Source: Pedobacter soli (GTDB lineage Bacteria; Bacteroidota; Bacteroidia; Sphingobacteriales; Sphingobacteriaceae). Taken from it: a stretch of 64,000 nt of DNA. Positions 57,552-64,000 of the stretch are shown one piece after another. Each line of letters begins with the position of its first letter. Positions within the stretch are counted from its first letter, which is position 1. Both the position numbers and the translations under genes were made by a program. The notes below the pieces were generated by a model. That model was not told the DNA's origin and searched no databases. It was given only the letters and a program-made list of their open reading frames with translations. The stretch lies in assembly GCF_900101435.1 (NCBI RefSeq), contig NZ_FMZH01000004.1, positions 2,615 to 66,614 of the forward strand, in the 5' to 3' direction.

Positions 57552-57576
57552 ATTTCAATCATCCCAATTGGCAGTA

Positions 57577-58899
57577 ATGGAAAAAGAAAGGCAGATTATT
57601 CATATGGATCAAGATGCATTTTTTGTGTCGGTAGAAATCAGAAAAAATCCCAAACTATTAGGCAAACCCGTCATTATTGGCGGTGGCGGCGATAGGGGTG
57701 TAGTAGCTTCATGCAGTTATGAAGCCCGGAAATATGGTGTCCACTCCGCAATGCCCGGCCGAACGGCGAAACTCCTTTGTCCGCAGGCCATTTTTTTAAG
57801 GGGCGATATGGAAGAGTACTCGCAGGCCTCGCACGAGATTACCGAAATCATTGCCGATAAAGTTCCGCTTTTTGAAAAAGCCAGTATCGATGAGCATTAT
57901 ATCGATATGACAGGGATGGACCGCTTTTTTGGCTGTATGAAATTTGCTTCCGAGCTCAGGCAAACCATTATTAAAGAAATGAGTTTGCCCATTTCCTTTG
58001 GTTTATCGATCAATAAAACGGTGGCTAAAATTGCCACTAACGAATCCAAACCGGCTGGCGAGCGACAAGTTACTTTTCCTGAACTAAGGCCTTTTCTCGA
58101 TCCGCTTGCTATTCATAAAATTCCGGGTATAGGTCATGCCACCTATAAAAAACTGAGCGAAATGGGCGTGCGTCAAATTCTTACCCTTACACAAATTCCG
58201 CAACAGCTCATGTTTAAAATACTGGGTCAACACGGACTGAGTTTGTGGCAAAAGGCAAATGGCATCGATCTGGCTCCTGTAGTACCTTACCGCGAAAGAA
58301 AATCAATTGGTACACAGGCTACCTTCGAAAGCGATACCATGGATATGGCCAAATTAAAGGCCATTATCACTGGCATGGTAACCGGCTTAACCTTTCAGCT
58401 GCGCAACCAGAAAAAACTAACGGCCTGCATTACCGTAACCGTACGTTATACCAATTTCGAAACCGTTACCCAGCAGGAAAGAATCCCTTACACTTCGCTC
58501 GATTCTTTCCTGATCAGTAAAGCCCATAGTCTTTTCGAAAAAGTTTATGCCAAAAGAATGTTGCTGCGTTTGGTGGGCGTAAAGCTGTCGCATTTGGTAA
58601 GCGGTTACGAACAGATGGGCTTATACAACATTGCCGAAGAAGAATACAGCCTGTATCAGGCTATGGATAAGGTACGCAACAGTTATGGGGCAGAGGCGGT
58701 GGTAAAAGCCTGTATTGTTACCCAGCCACCCCGCGATGAAAAAGGGAAGGTGATCAAATATAATCCCCGCAAAAAGAAAGTATTAATCGAAAATACCAGC
58801 GATGGTGAAGAAGAAAAAGAGCCGGAAGTAAGAAAACGTTCAAAAATCAGGAGTTTTATGAGCGAAAAAGGAACAATTGGAACTAAATCTTACGACTGA
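57577..58899 (+). CDS. dinB: Y-family DNA polymerase IV (DinB-like)
   Basis: I use the ATG at 57577 (440 residues); an in-frame TTG nine bases upstream is unlikely. The palm contains MDQDAFFVSVE (D11) and the catalytic pair D105-E106 in KASIDEHYIDMTG; SYEARKYGVHSAMPGRTA and FGLSINKTVAKIATNESKP are family motifs. A helix-hairpin-helix follows (IHKIPGIGHATYKKLSEMGV), then the little-finger domain (about 245-355). The last 40 residues are a charged tail. All catalytic acidic residues are present, so this should be an active translesion polymerase, unlike the inactive ImuB. Its TGA overlaps the ATG of dnaE by one base, so the two are translationally coupled. In many Bacteroidota such dinB-dnaE pairs serve damage tolerance; induction by DNA damage is an inference here. 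Confidence 0.92.
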   Translation: MEKERQIIHMDQDAFFVSVEIRKNPKLLGKPVIIGGGGDRGVVASCSYEARKYGVHSAMPGRTAKLLCPQAIFLRGDMEEYSQASHEITEIIADKVPLFEKASIDEHYIDMTGMDRFFGCMKFASELRQTIIKEMSLPISFGLSINKTVAKIATNESKPAGERQVTFPELRPFLDPLAIHKIPGIGHATYKKLSEMGVRQILTLTQIPQQLMFKILGQHGLSLWQKANGIDLAPVVPYRERKSIGTQATFESDTMDMAKLKAIITGMVTGLTFQLRNQKKLTACITVTVRYTNFETVTQQERIPYTSLDSFLISKAHSLFEKVYAKRMLLRLVGVKLSHLVSGYEQMGLYNIAEEEYSLYQAMDKVRNSYGAEAVVKACIVTQPPRDEKGKVIKYNPRKKKVLIENTSDGEEEKEPEVRKRSKIRSFMSEKGTIGTKSYD

Positions 58900-61800
58900 T
58901 GTTTTTAAATGTCCATTCTTCTTATAGCCTAAAATATGGTACGGAAAGTATCGGGCAACTCATTGCCACTGCGCGGAGTTTGGGTATCCACCAGATGGTG
59001 CTTACCGATATCAATAATTCAACCGGAGCTGTAGAGTTTATCCGCGAGTGTTACAAACAGGGCATCGCCAAAACGGCCGATGATATACACAAAGGCAATA
59101 TTCCCTACCGGATTAAGCCTGTAGCCGGCATTGAGTTCAGAAATGGTAGCAGGTTGCTGTATGTAGGTATTGCCCGCAATAGGGAAGGTATGCGCGAGCT
59201 GAATGAGTTTTTAAGCTACCACAACATCAACAATATTGTCCTGCCCGAAAACCCGCCCGAAATGGAAAATGTATACCTCATTTATCCTTTTCATAAGTCT
59301 TTTAACCGCGAGCTCAAAGAAAATGAGTTTGTTGGCATTCGGGGTAAACAGCTTAATTTATTGTACAAACATCCGCTTTTAAAGCAAAAAGAAAAACTGC
59401 TGGTCTGGCATCCTGTTACGGTAAGCAACAAAGTTACGTACCGCCTGCACGAATATTTCAGGGCCATTGAGCTGAATACATTGCTCAGTAAAGTACCTGG
59501 TGAGCAGAAATGCGAACCCGATGAATTCCTGATTCCCGAAGCCGAGCTCACGCAGCAGTTTGAGCAGTATCCTTTCATTGTTCAAAACACACAGCAATTA
59601 TTGGATAGTTGCGATTTGAGCATATATTTCGAAAATACCCCCGTGCCTTCATCTAAAAATAAGTTTTACTATACTAAAACAGGCTTGGAAGGCGATAAAA
59701 AAATGCTGCGAAGGTTGGCGACAGTAGGACTTAAATACCGTTATGGCGAAAAAAATAAGGAAGCCATGGCGCGTTTAGAAAAAGAGTTGCGAATCATTGA
59801 ACTTAAGAACTTCTGTGCCTATTTTCTAATCACTTTTGATATTGTACGTTATGCCATGAATAGGTGTGGCTTTTACCATGTTGGCCGTGGTTCGGGGGCT
59901 AATAGCATTGTGGCTTACTGCCTGCGCATTACCGATGTAGATCCTATTGATCTCGATTTATATTTTGAAAGGTTTTTGCACGAGAAACGAACCAGTCCGC
60001 CTGATTTTGATATCGATTTTTCGTGGGACGAACGCGAAACCATCCAGCGCTATATTTTTGAACGTTACCCCGAATGGCATGTCGCTTTCCTGGGCACCAT
60101 GAGCACTTTTAAAGACCGTGCCATTATCCGCGAAATAGGTAAGGTAATGGGCTTGCCCAAAGAAGAAATCGACAGTTTTACCGACCCAACCAAAGAAAAG
60201 GAAAACCAGAAAAACAGCACTTACCAAAAGCTGCTGGCCGTACACCGTTACATGAAAAGTATGCCCAACCAGCGTTCTATCCATGCCGGAGGCATTTTGA
60301 TTTCAGAAGAACCCATTACTTATTACACTGCACTGGATATGCCACCAAAAGGTTTCCCTACCGTACAGTGGGATATGTACGAAGCCGAAGCAATCGGGTA
60401 CGAAAAATTCGATATTCTGAGCCAAAGGGGGATTGGCCACATCCGCGAAGCGGTACAACTGATTCAAAAAAACAAAGGGAAGCCAATTGATATACACAAT
60501 TTTCCGGTTTTTAAGCATGACGCAGAATTGAACAGGATTTTAAAGGAAGGTCAACCCATAGGCTGTTTCTATATCGAATCGCCTGCTATGCGGCAGCTGC
60601 TTAAAAAATTAAAATGCGATAATTACCTCACCCTGGTGGCTGCCAGTTCCATTATCCGCCCCGGGGTGGCCAGTTCCGGTATGATGAAATCGTACATCGA
60701 GCGTTACCATGCACCTGATAAAGTGGTTTATCTCTGCGAGGTAATGAAGGAGCGCTTGAGCGAAACCTATGGCGTAATGGTGTATCAGGAAGACGTAATT
60801 AAAGTTTGCCATTATTTTGCAGGTCTAGATCTGGCCGATGCCGATGTACTCCGTAAGGCCATGAGCGGTAAATATCGGTCTAAATTGGCTTTTGATGAGT
60901 TAGTAAATAAATTTTTTGCTTCAGCACGAAAGGAAGGCCATTCAGAAGAACTGATTACCGAAGTCTGGCGGCAGATTTCATCCTTTGCCGGTTACAGCTT
61001 TTCAAAAGCCCACTCTGCTTCCTTTGCTGTAGAGAGCTACCAGAGCCTGTACCTTAAAACCTATTACCCTATGGAGTTTATGGTGGCCGTGCTCAACAAT
61101 TACGGTGGGTTTTACAGTCGCTGGGTATACGTTAACGAATTACAGAAAACCGGTGCCCGGGTGCATTTACCCTGCGTAAACCACAGCGATGAAGTGGTGA
61201 ATATACAGGGTGAAGATGCCTATCTGGGGTTTATCGGGGTGCAGGGCCTGGAGGAAAAAAATATAAAAATTATCCCCGCCGAACGCAGCGCCAATGGGAC
61301 TTACCTCGATCTGGAAGATTTTGTAAAGCGGACCAATATTTCATTAGAGCAGGTCATTGTTTTAATTCGCCTGGGCTGCCTGCGCTTTACCGGTAAAGAC
61401 CGCAAAACCCTGCTTTGGGATGTGCACAATTACCTCGGCTTTAAACAAAAGAAAGTAAATGCTGCCGAACTTTTTAAACTCAGTTATAAAACTTACCAAT
61501 TGCCTGAGCTGGCAGATTCGGAGCTCGAAAATGCTTATACCGAACTGGAGCTGCTTGGGTATCCGCTTAACTATAAAATGTTCGATTTTCTGAAAACCAG
61601 CTACCGTGGCGACGTAATGGCTGCCGATTTACATCAGCATTTGGGTAAAACCATCAGGATGGTAGGGAATTACGTATGCGAAAAAACGGTACACACCATT
61701 AAAAATACCAAAATGTGGTTTGGTACATTTTTAGATGCCAATGGCGATTTTTTCGACACGACACATTTTCCCAATACTACGCCCATCTACCCCTTTAAAG

Positions 61801-61916
61801 GCAAGGGTTGTTATCTGATTTTAGGTAAGGTGGTAGAAGATTTTGGCTTTCAGAGTATTGAAGTATTAAAATTTGCCAAATTGGATATTCAGTTGAATCC
61901 TGTAGCGATTAATTAA
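58899..61916 (+). CDS. dnaE: Short DNA polymerase III alpha subunit, probable error-prone type
   Basis: 1,005 residues, shorter than replicative alpha (about 1,160). The N-terminal PHP domain starts LNVHSSYSL and has LTDINN where active PHP domains have TDH; the metal ligands look degenerate, as in E. coli DnaE, so no PHP nuclease is expected. The polymerase core has GRGSGANSIVAY, then PPDFDIDFSWDER with D369 and D371, and the third aspartate D505 in KFDILSQRGIG. Later motifs are RSIHAGGILIS, YGVMVYQEDVIKV and YSFSKAHSASFA. An OB fold (about 925-1000) ends the protein, so the tau-binding C-terminal domain of the replicative enzyme is missing. The start overlaps the dinB stop. Size, degenerate PHP and coupling to a Y-family polymerase argue for a translesion alpha subunit analogous to DnaE2/ImuC, rather than the main replicase. 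Confidence 0.9.
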   Translation: MFLNVHSSYSLKYGTESIGQLIATARSLGIHQMVLTDINNSTGAVEFIRECYKQGIAKTADDIHKGNIPYRIKPVAGIEFRNGSRLLYVGIARNREGMRELNEFLSYHNINNIVLPENPPEMENVYLIYPFHKSFNRELKENEFVGIRGKQLNLLYKHPLLKQKEKLLVWHPVTVSNKVTYRLHEYFRAIELNTLLSKVPGEQKCEPDEFLIPEAELTQQFEQYPFIVQNTQQLLDSCDLSIYFENTPVPSSKNKFYYTKTGLEGDKKMLRRLATVGLKYRYGEKNKEAMARLEKELRIIELKNFCAYFLITFDIVRYAMNRCGFYHVGRGSGANSIVAYCLRITDVDPIDLDLYFERFLHEKRTSPPDFDIDFSWDERETIQRYIFERYPEWHVAFLGTMSTFKDRAIIREIGKVMGLPKEEIDSFTDPTKEKENQKNSTYQKLLAVHRYMKSMPNQRSIHAGGILISEEPITYYTALDMPPKGFPTVQWDMYEAEAIGYEKFDILSQRGIGHIREAVQLIQKNKGKPIDIHNFPVFKHDAELNRILKEGQPIGCFYIESPAMRQLLKKLKCDNYLTLVAASSIIRPGVASSGMMKSYIERYHAPDKVVYLCEVMKERLSETYGVMVYQEDVIKVCHYFAGLDLADADVLRKAMSGKYRSKLAFDELVNKFFASARKEGHSEELITEVWRQISSFAGYSFSKAHSASFAVESYQSLYLKTYYPMEFMVAVLNNYGGFYSRWVYVNELQKTGARVHLPCVNHSDEVVNIQGEDAYLGFIGVQGLEEKNIKIIPAERSANGTYLDLEDFVKRTNISLEQVIVLIRLGCLRFTGKDRKTLLWDVHNYLGFKQKKVNAAELFKLSYKTYQLPELADSELENAYTELELLGYPLNYKMFDFLKTSYRGDVMAADLHQHLGKTIRMVGNYVCEKTVHTIKNTKMWFGTFLDANGDFFDTTHFPNTTPIYPFKGKGCYLILGKVVEDFGFQSIEVLKFAKLDIQLNPVAIN

Positions 61917-61926
61917 AACAAGTGAT

Positions 61927-62505
61927 ATGAACAGTGCTAAAATTAGGAAAGAGTATTCACTAGTTCTTCATCCTTCCATAGAAATTATTGATAAAGTTGC
62001 GGCTTTAAAAGCTAAATTAACAACCAAAATCAGGAAATATGCAAGCAGAGATTCAGTTGCTCATGTTACCATTATTAAATTTTTAGCTAGTCAAAAAGAG
62101 TTAATGATTATCGAAAAGAAGATCGAAATGTTTTGCAATTCACAAAAGCAGCAGAAAGTGATTTTTAATAGGTTGATCTCCTCAAAAAAAAGCCGCACCA
62201 TTTTTGTAATTCCAGATGAATCTTCCAAAACTTATTTAAAGAATCTTTTAGATGATTTCCGAAAAAGGTTGAAAACACGCTATACTAAAAGTGGTGGCGA
62301 AGCACATATCTCTATCGGCCGTAAATTAAGCTCAACTCAAATTGACCTGGCCCAAAATTTATTTGGCCCTGTAACTTTAAAGTTTATTTGCGATACCGTT
62401 GCCATACGGAAGTTCAGTAAAAATGCTGGGCAGTTTGAAGTAATTAAGACTTTTAAATTTTTAGAAAATCCATTAATTGATGCTCAATATTCGCTATTCG
62501 ATTAG
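61927..62505 (+). CDS. 2H phosphoesterase / 2'-5' RNA ligase-like protein
   Basis: A 192-residue cytoplasmic protein starting 10 bp after dnaE, so very likely in the same operon. Two HxT/S motifs at the right spacing define the 2H superfamily: H46-V-T48 in AHVTIIKF and H127-I-S129 in EAHISIGRKL. Length and the two-lobed layout fit LigT/2'-5' RNA ligase-like proteins, which hydrolyse 2',3'-cyclic or 2'-5' phosphodiester bonds. The substrate cannot be told from sequence. The second motif uses Ser rather than Thr, which is accepted in the family. A role in end-processing of nucleic acids during damage response is suggested only by its neighbours. The stop is followed after 13 bp by the first inverted repeat of the fic promoter. 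Confidence 0.78.
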   Translation: MNSAKIRKEYSLVLHPSIEIIDKVAALKAKLTTKIRKYASRDSVAHVTIIKFLASQKELMIIEKKIEMFCNSQKQQKVIFNRLISSKKSRTIFVIPDESSKTYLKNLLDDFRKRLKTRYTKSGGEAHISIGRKLSSTQIDLAQNLFGPVTLKFICDTVAIRKFSKNAGQFEVIKTFKFLENPLIDAQYSLFD

Positions 62506-62518
62506 GGAAATTACAATC

Positions 62519-62549
62519 ATGAGCCGATTAAATTTGCTAATCGGCTCAT
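62519..62549. promoter_or_regulatory. Inverted repeat 1 overlapping the presumed fic promoter
   Basis: ATGAGCCGATTA (62519-62530) and TAATCGGCTCAT (62538-62549) are perfect 12-bp arms with a 7-bp spacer. The spacer and left arm contain TAAATTTG (62529-62536), an exact TAnnTTTG box. A protein bound here would block that promoter. It could also act as a hairpin downstream of the 2H gene, but the T run (62558-62565) starts nine bases after the stem. Confidence 0.6.
62529..62536 (+). promoter_or_regulatory. Possible -7 box of the fic gene
   Basis: TAAATTTG fits TAnnTTTG, lying inside inverted repeat 1 and 56 bp before the fic ATG. No clear TTG is found about 20 bp upstream, so support is moderate. 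Confidence 0.4.
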
Positions 62550-62564
62550 AAATTGGCTTTTTTT

Positions 62565-62593
62565 TGAGCCGATTAAATTGTATATTCGGCTCA
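62565..62593. promoter_or_regulatory. Inverted repeat 2 reaching into the fic start codon
   Basis: TGAGCCGA (62565-62572) and TCGGCTCA (62586-62593) form 8-bp arms. The left half, TGAGCCGATTAAATT, repeats that of inverted repeat 1 exactly 45 bp downstream. The last base of the right arm is the A of the fic ATG, so occupancy or hairpin formation would affect translation as well as transcription. Confidence 0.6.
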
Positions 62594-63696
62594 TGCAGTA
62601 TAATTGGGAGCTAAAAACCTGGCCAAACTTTACTTTTTCTACAAAAGATATCGAGCATGATCTCTATCATTTTGCTCAGCAAACCGGTGAGGTTAATGCT
62701 TTGTTAAAATCGTTACCTGATGATCTCAGACAAGAAACATTGCTTGAAATGATTTTGTCTGAAGCCATAAAAACATCAGAAATAGAAGGGGAATTTTTGA
62801 GTAGAAAAGATGTGATGTCATCCATTAAAAATAACCTTGGACTTAATAAAACACCTGATGTTGTAAAAGATAAACGTGCTTCCGGAATAGCTGATTTAAT
62901 GATTGATGTGAGAAATACCTTTTTAGATGAATTAACTAAAGATACCTTATGGCATTGGCATAAGCTTTTATTCACAGGGAATAAATATATAAACATGGGT
63001 GCCTGGAGAAAAGGCGATGATCCGATGCAGGTCGTATCTGGAGGAGTAGGTAATGAAGAAATCCATTTTGAAGCACCACCCTCACATCGTGTTATTGGTG
63101 AAATGGAAGCTTTTATCACCTGGTTTAATGCAACCAAACCACAGGGTACTAAAGAAATTAAAGATCCCGTAATAAGGGCTGGTATTGCTCATCTGTATTT
63201 CGAAACAATCCATCCCTTCGAAGACGGAAATGGTCGTATTGGGAGGGCAATTGCAGAAAAAACTATTTCGCAAACATTAGGCCGCCCGGTAATGCTCAGC
63301 TTATCTAAAGCAATCGAAAGCAACAGGTCTGCTTATTATCAGGCTTTAAAAAACGCGCAAAGAAGCAATGAAATTTCTGAGTGGCTCAAATATTTTGTAA
63401 ATATTGCACTTCAGGCACAATTGGAGGCCAAACAAACGATCGATTTTACACTCCGCAAAATAAAAGTTTTTGACCTATTCAGAGAAAAACTTAATGACAG
63501 GCAAAAGAAGGTTTTACAAAAGATGTATAGTTTCGGAATTGATGGTTTTGAAGGAGGGATGACTGCTAAAAAGTATATTTCAATCACTAAGACTTCAAAA
63601 GCTACTGCAACAAGAGATTTGAAAGAGCTGGAGAATTTAGGTGTTTTAATGGCTTTTGGCAGCGGTAGGAGTGTGCATTATAAAATCAAAGATTAA
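62593..63696 (+). CDS. Fic-domain protein (DUF4172-type N-terminus, C-terminal winged helix)
   Basis: I take the ATG at 62593 (367 residues); the TTG 15 bases upstream adds nothing. The N-terminus MQYNWELKTWPNF resembles the DUF4172 segment found on Fic proteins. T61-xxx-E65-G66 in KTSEIEGEF fits the inhibitory (S/T)xxxE(G/N) motif of class II Fic proteins, whose Glu blocks ATP binding. The active site HPFEDGNGRIGR (207-218) is complete, so the protein should transfer AMP (or another nucleotide) from a nucleotide cofactor to a target hydroxyl. Residues about 298-367 look like a winged helix (DRQKKVLQKM, TAKKYISITKTSKATATRDLKELENLGVL, then a GSGRSVHYKI wing), suggesting DNA binding. Two inverted repeats lie directly upstream, so autoregulation is plausible. 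No small antitoxin gene is adjacent. The target is unknown. Confidence 0.9.
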   Translation: MQYNWELKTWPNFTFSTKDIEHDLYHFAQQTGEVNALLKSLPDDLRQETLLEMILSEAIKTSEIEGEFLSRKDVMSSIKNNLGLNKTPDVVKDKRASGIADLMIDVRNTFLDELTKDTLWHWHKLLFTGNKYINMGAWRKGDDPMQVVSGGVGNEEIHFEAPPSHRVIGEMEAFITWFNATKPQGTKEIKDPVIRAGIAHLYFETIHPFEDGNGRIGRAIAEKTISQTLGRPVMLSLSKAIESNRSAYYQALKNAQRSNEISEWLKYFVNIALQAQLEAKQTIDFTLRKIKVFDLFREKLNDRQKKVLQKMYSFGIDGFEGGMTAKKYISITKTSKATATRDLKELENLGVLMAFGSGRSVHYKIKD

Positions 63697-63705
63697 TAAT
63701 CCTGC

Positions 63706-63730
63706 TTGCGCGCGTTTCAAACGCGTGCAA
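63706..63730. repeat. GC-rich palindrome after fic
   Basis: TTGCGCGCGTTT and AAACGCGTGCAA pair over 12 positions (one G-T pair) around a single C. It is followed by A residues, not T, so it is a poor terminator on the plus strand. A shorter palindrome, AACGAT-TGC-ATCGTT, follows at 63740-63754. Both lie between fic and the next gene and could be a dispersed repeat or an operator. Confidence 0.5.
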
Positions 63731-63789
63731 AAATAGCCTAACGATTGCATCGTTTAACACTTCTTCAACATAATTTCTATATTTAAACC

Positions 63790-64000
63790 ATGATCCACTT
63801 CAAAGCAGAAATAGAACGTTTCGAAACCATGGGCGAAAAAACCGGCTGGAGCTACGTATTTATTCCCGAAGCTTTAGCTAACGAAATTAAAGCCGGCTGT
63901 AAAAAGAGTTTTAGGGTTAAAGGCAAAATAGATGAACTCGAGGTTTCAGGACTGGCCACCATACCCATGGGAGAAGGAGATTTCATTATTGCCTTAAATG
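63790..64000 (+). CDS. DUF1905 protein, N-terminal 70 residues (cut by window end)
   Basis: The ATG at 63790 opens a frame that runs to the right edge: MIHFKAEIERFETMGEKTGW, then SYVFIPEALANEI, KKSFRVKGKIDE and ATIPMGEGDFIIALN. This matches the start of DUF1905 proteins, small beta-barrel-like domains often joined to a YdeI/OmpD-associated domain. Molecular function is not established. It lies 93 bp after fic, beyond a palindrome, and is probably a separate unit. Confidence 0.75.
   Translation, partial: MIHFKAEIERFETMGEKTGWSYVFIPEALANEIKAGCKKSFRVKGKIDELEVSGLATIPMGEGDFIIALN

Larger units (their letters stand above)
57278..57576. other. Intergenic region between adhesin locus and translesion synthesis operon
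   Basis: These 299 bases hold two strong hairpins (57401-57424 and 57429-57475), a TTTGTTT-A-AAACAAA palindrome (57494-57508) and a TAATTTTG promoter box (57544-57551). A 64-codon frame on the minus strand runs through the palindromes and is not credible as a gene. Confidence 0.6.

Noticed and set aside
57474..57695. 73-codon plus-strand frame overlapping the dinB start
   Set aside because: Different frame from dinB, passes over its promoter and start; low-complexity translation.
58899..61916. Main replicative DNA polymerase III alpha subunit
   Set aside because: The protein is short, lacks the tau-binding C-terminal region and is coupled to dinB, all pointing to a secondary alpha subunit.
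62593..63696. Fic/antitoxin toxin-antitoxin pair
   Set aside because: No small antitoxin gene adjoins it; the inhibitory (S/T)xxxE(G/N) motif lies within the Fic protein, as in self-inhibited class II enzymes.

Overview
The window looks like chromosomal DNA of a Bacteroidota bacterium, most likely a Sphingobacteriaceae/Pedobacter-type organism. The genus is an inference; the phylum rests on the following. Three very large surface proteins end in a type B C-terminal sorting signal of the type IX secretion system (T9SS, 'gliding motility-associated C-terminal' / CHU_C family). Each is followed by a PorP/SprF-family outer-membrane protein. There is also a PorE-like TPR/beta-propeller/OmpA protein and several promoter boxes of the TAnnTTTG kind.

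Layout. (1) 1-6408: 3' part of a first giant repeat adhesin plus its PorP/SprF partner. (2) 6520-7372: an orphan NarL/LuxR-type response regulator, convergent with a tiny lysine-rich protein; a perfect bidirectional hairpin separates them. (3) 7373-8011: non-coding leader. (4) 8012-34877: a 7,941-residue adhesin with about 55 Calx-beta domains, a second PorP/SprF protein, and the PorE-like OmpA protein, closed by an intrinsic terminator. (5) 35463-57277: a 6,938-residue adhesin with a glycine-rich N-terminal part, Ig/PKD-like domains, thrombospondin type-3 calcium repeats, cadherin-like repeats and about 30 Calx-beta domains, with a third PorP/SprF protein. (6) 57401-57475: two hairpin/palindrome elements. 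(7) 57577-62505: a translesion DNA synthesis operon, dinB then a short dnaE (overlapping stop/start), then a 2H-phosphoesterase gene. (8) 62593-63696: a Fic AMPylase-family gene with a C-terminal winged helix, preceded by two inverted repeats. (9) 63790-end: start of a DUF1905 protein.

How the genes work together. In flavobacteria SprF is needed to export the SprB adhesin, and type B CTD proteins are usually encoded beside a PorP/SprF homologue. The three adhesin-PorP/SprF pairs therefore look like three copies of one export module, with the PorE-like protein as a possible peptidoglycan-anchored T9SS component. The second and third adhesins are paralogues: their Calx-beta domains follow the same order, and they differ mainly by local expansions (eight exact 345-bp units; three 1.36-kb four-domain units; about ten extra domains) and by unrelated N-terminal heads. 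This repeat-driven remodelling of near-megadalton adhesins around an almost invariant exporter is the most striking content. Other points worth a look are the operator-like double inverted repeat overlapping the fic promoter and start codon, the extended signal peptides of both complete giants, and a 34-bp hairpin-bearing indel between an adhesin and its exporter.

All domain assignments come from reading motifs, not from profile searches. Domain counts and boundaries inside the arrays are approximate.
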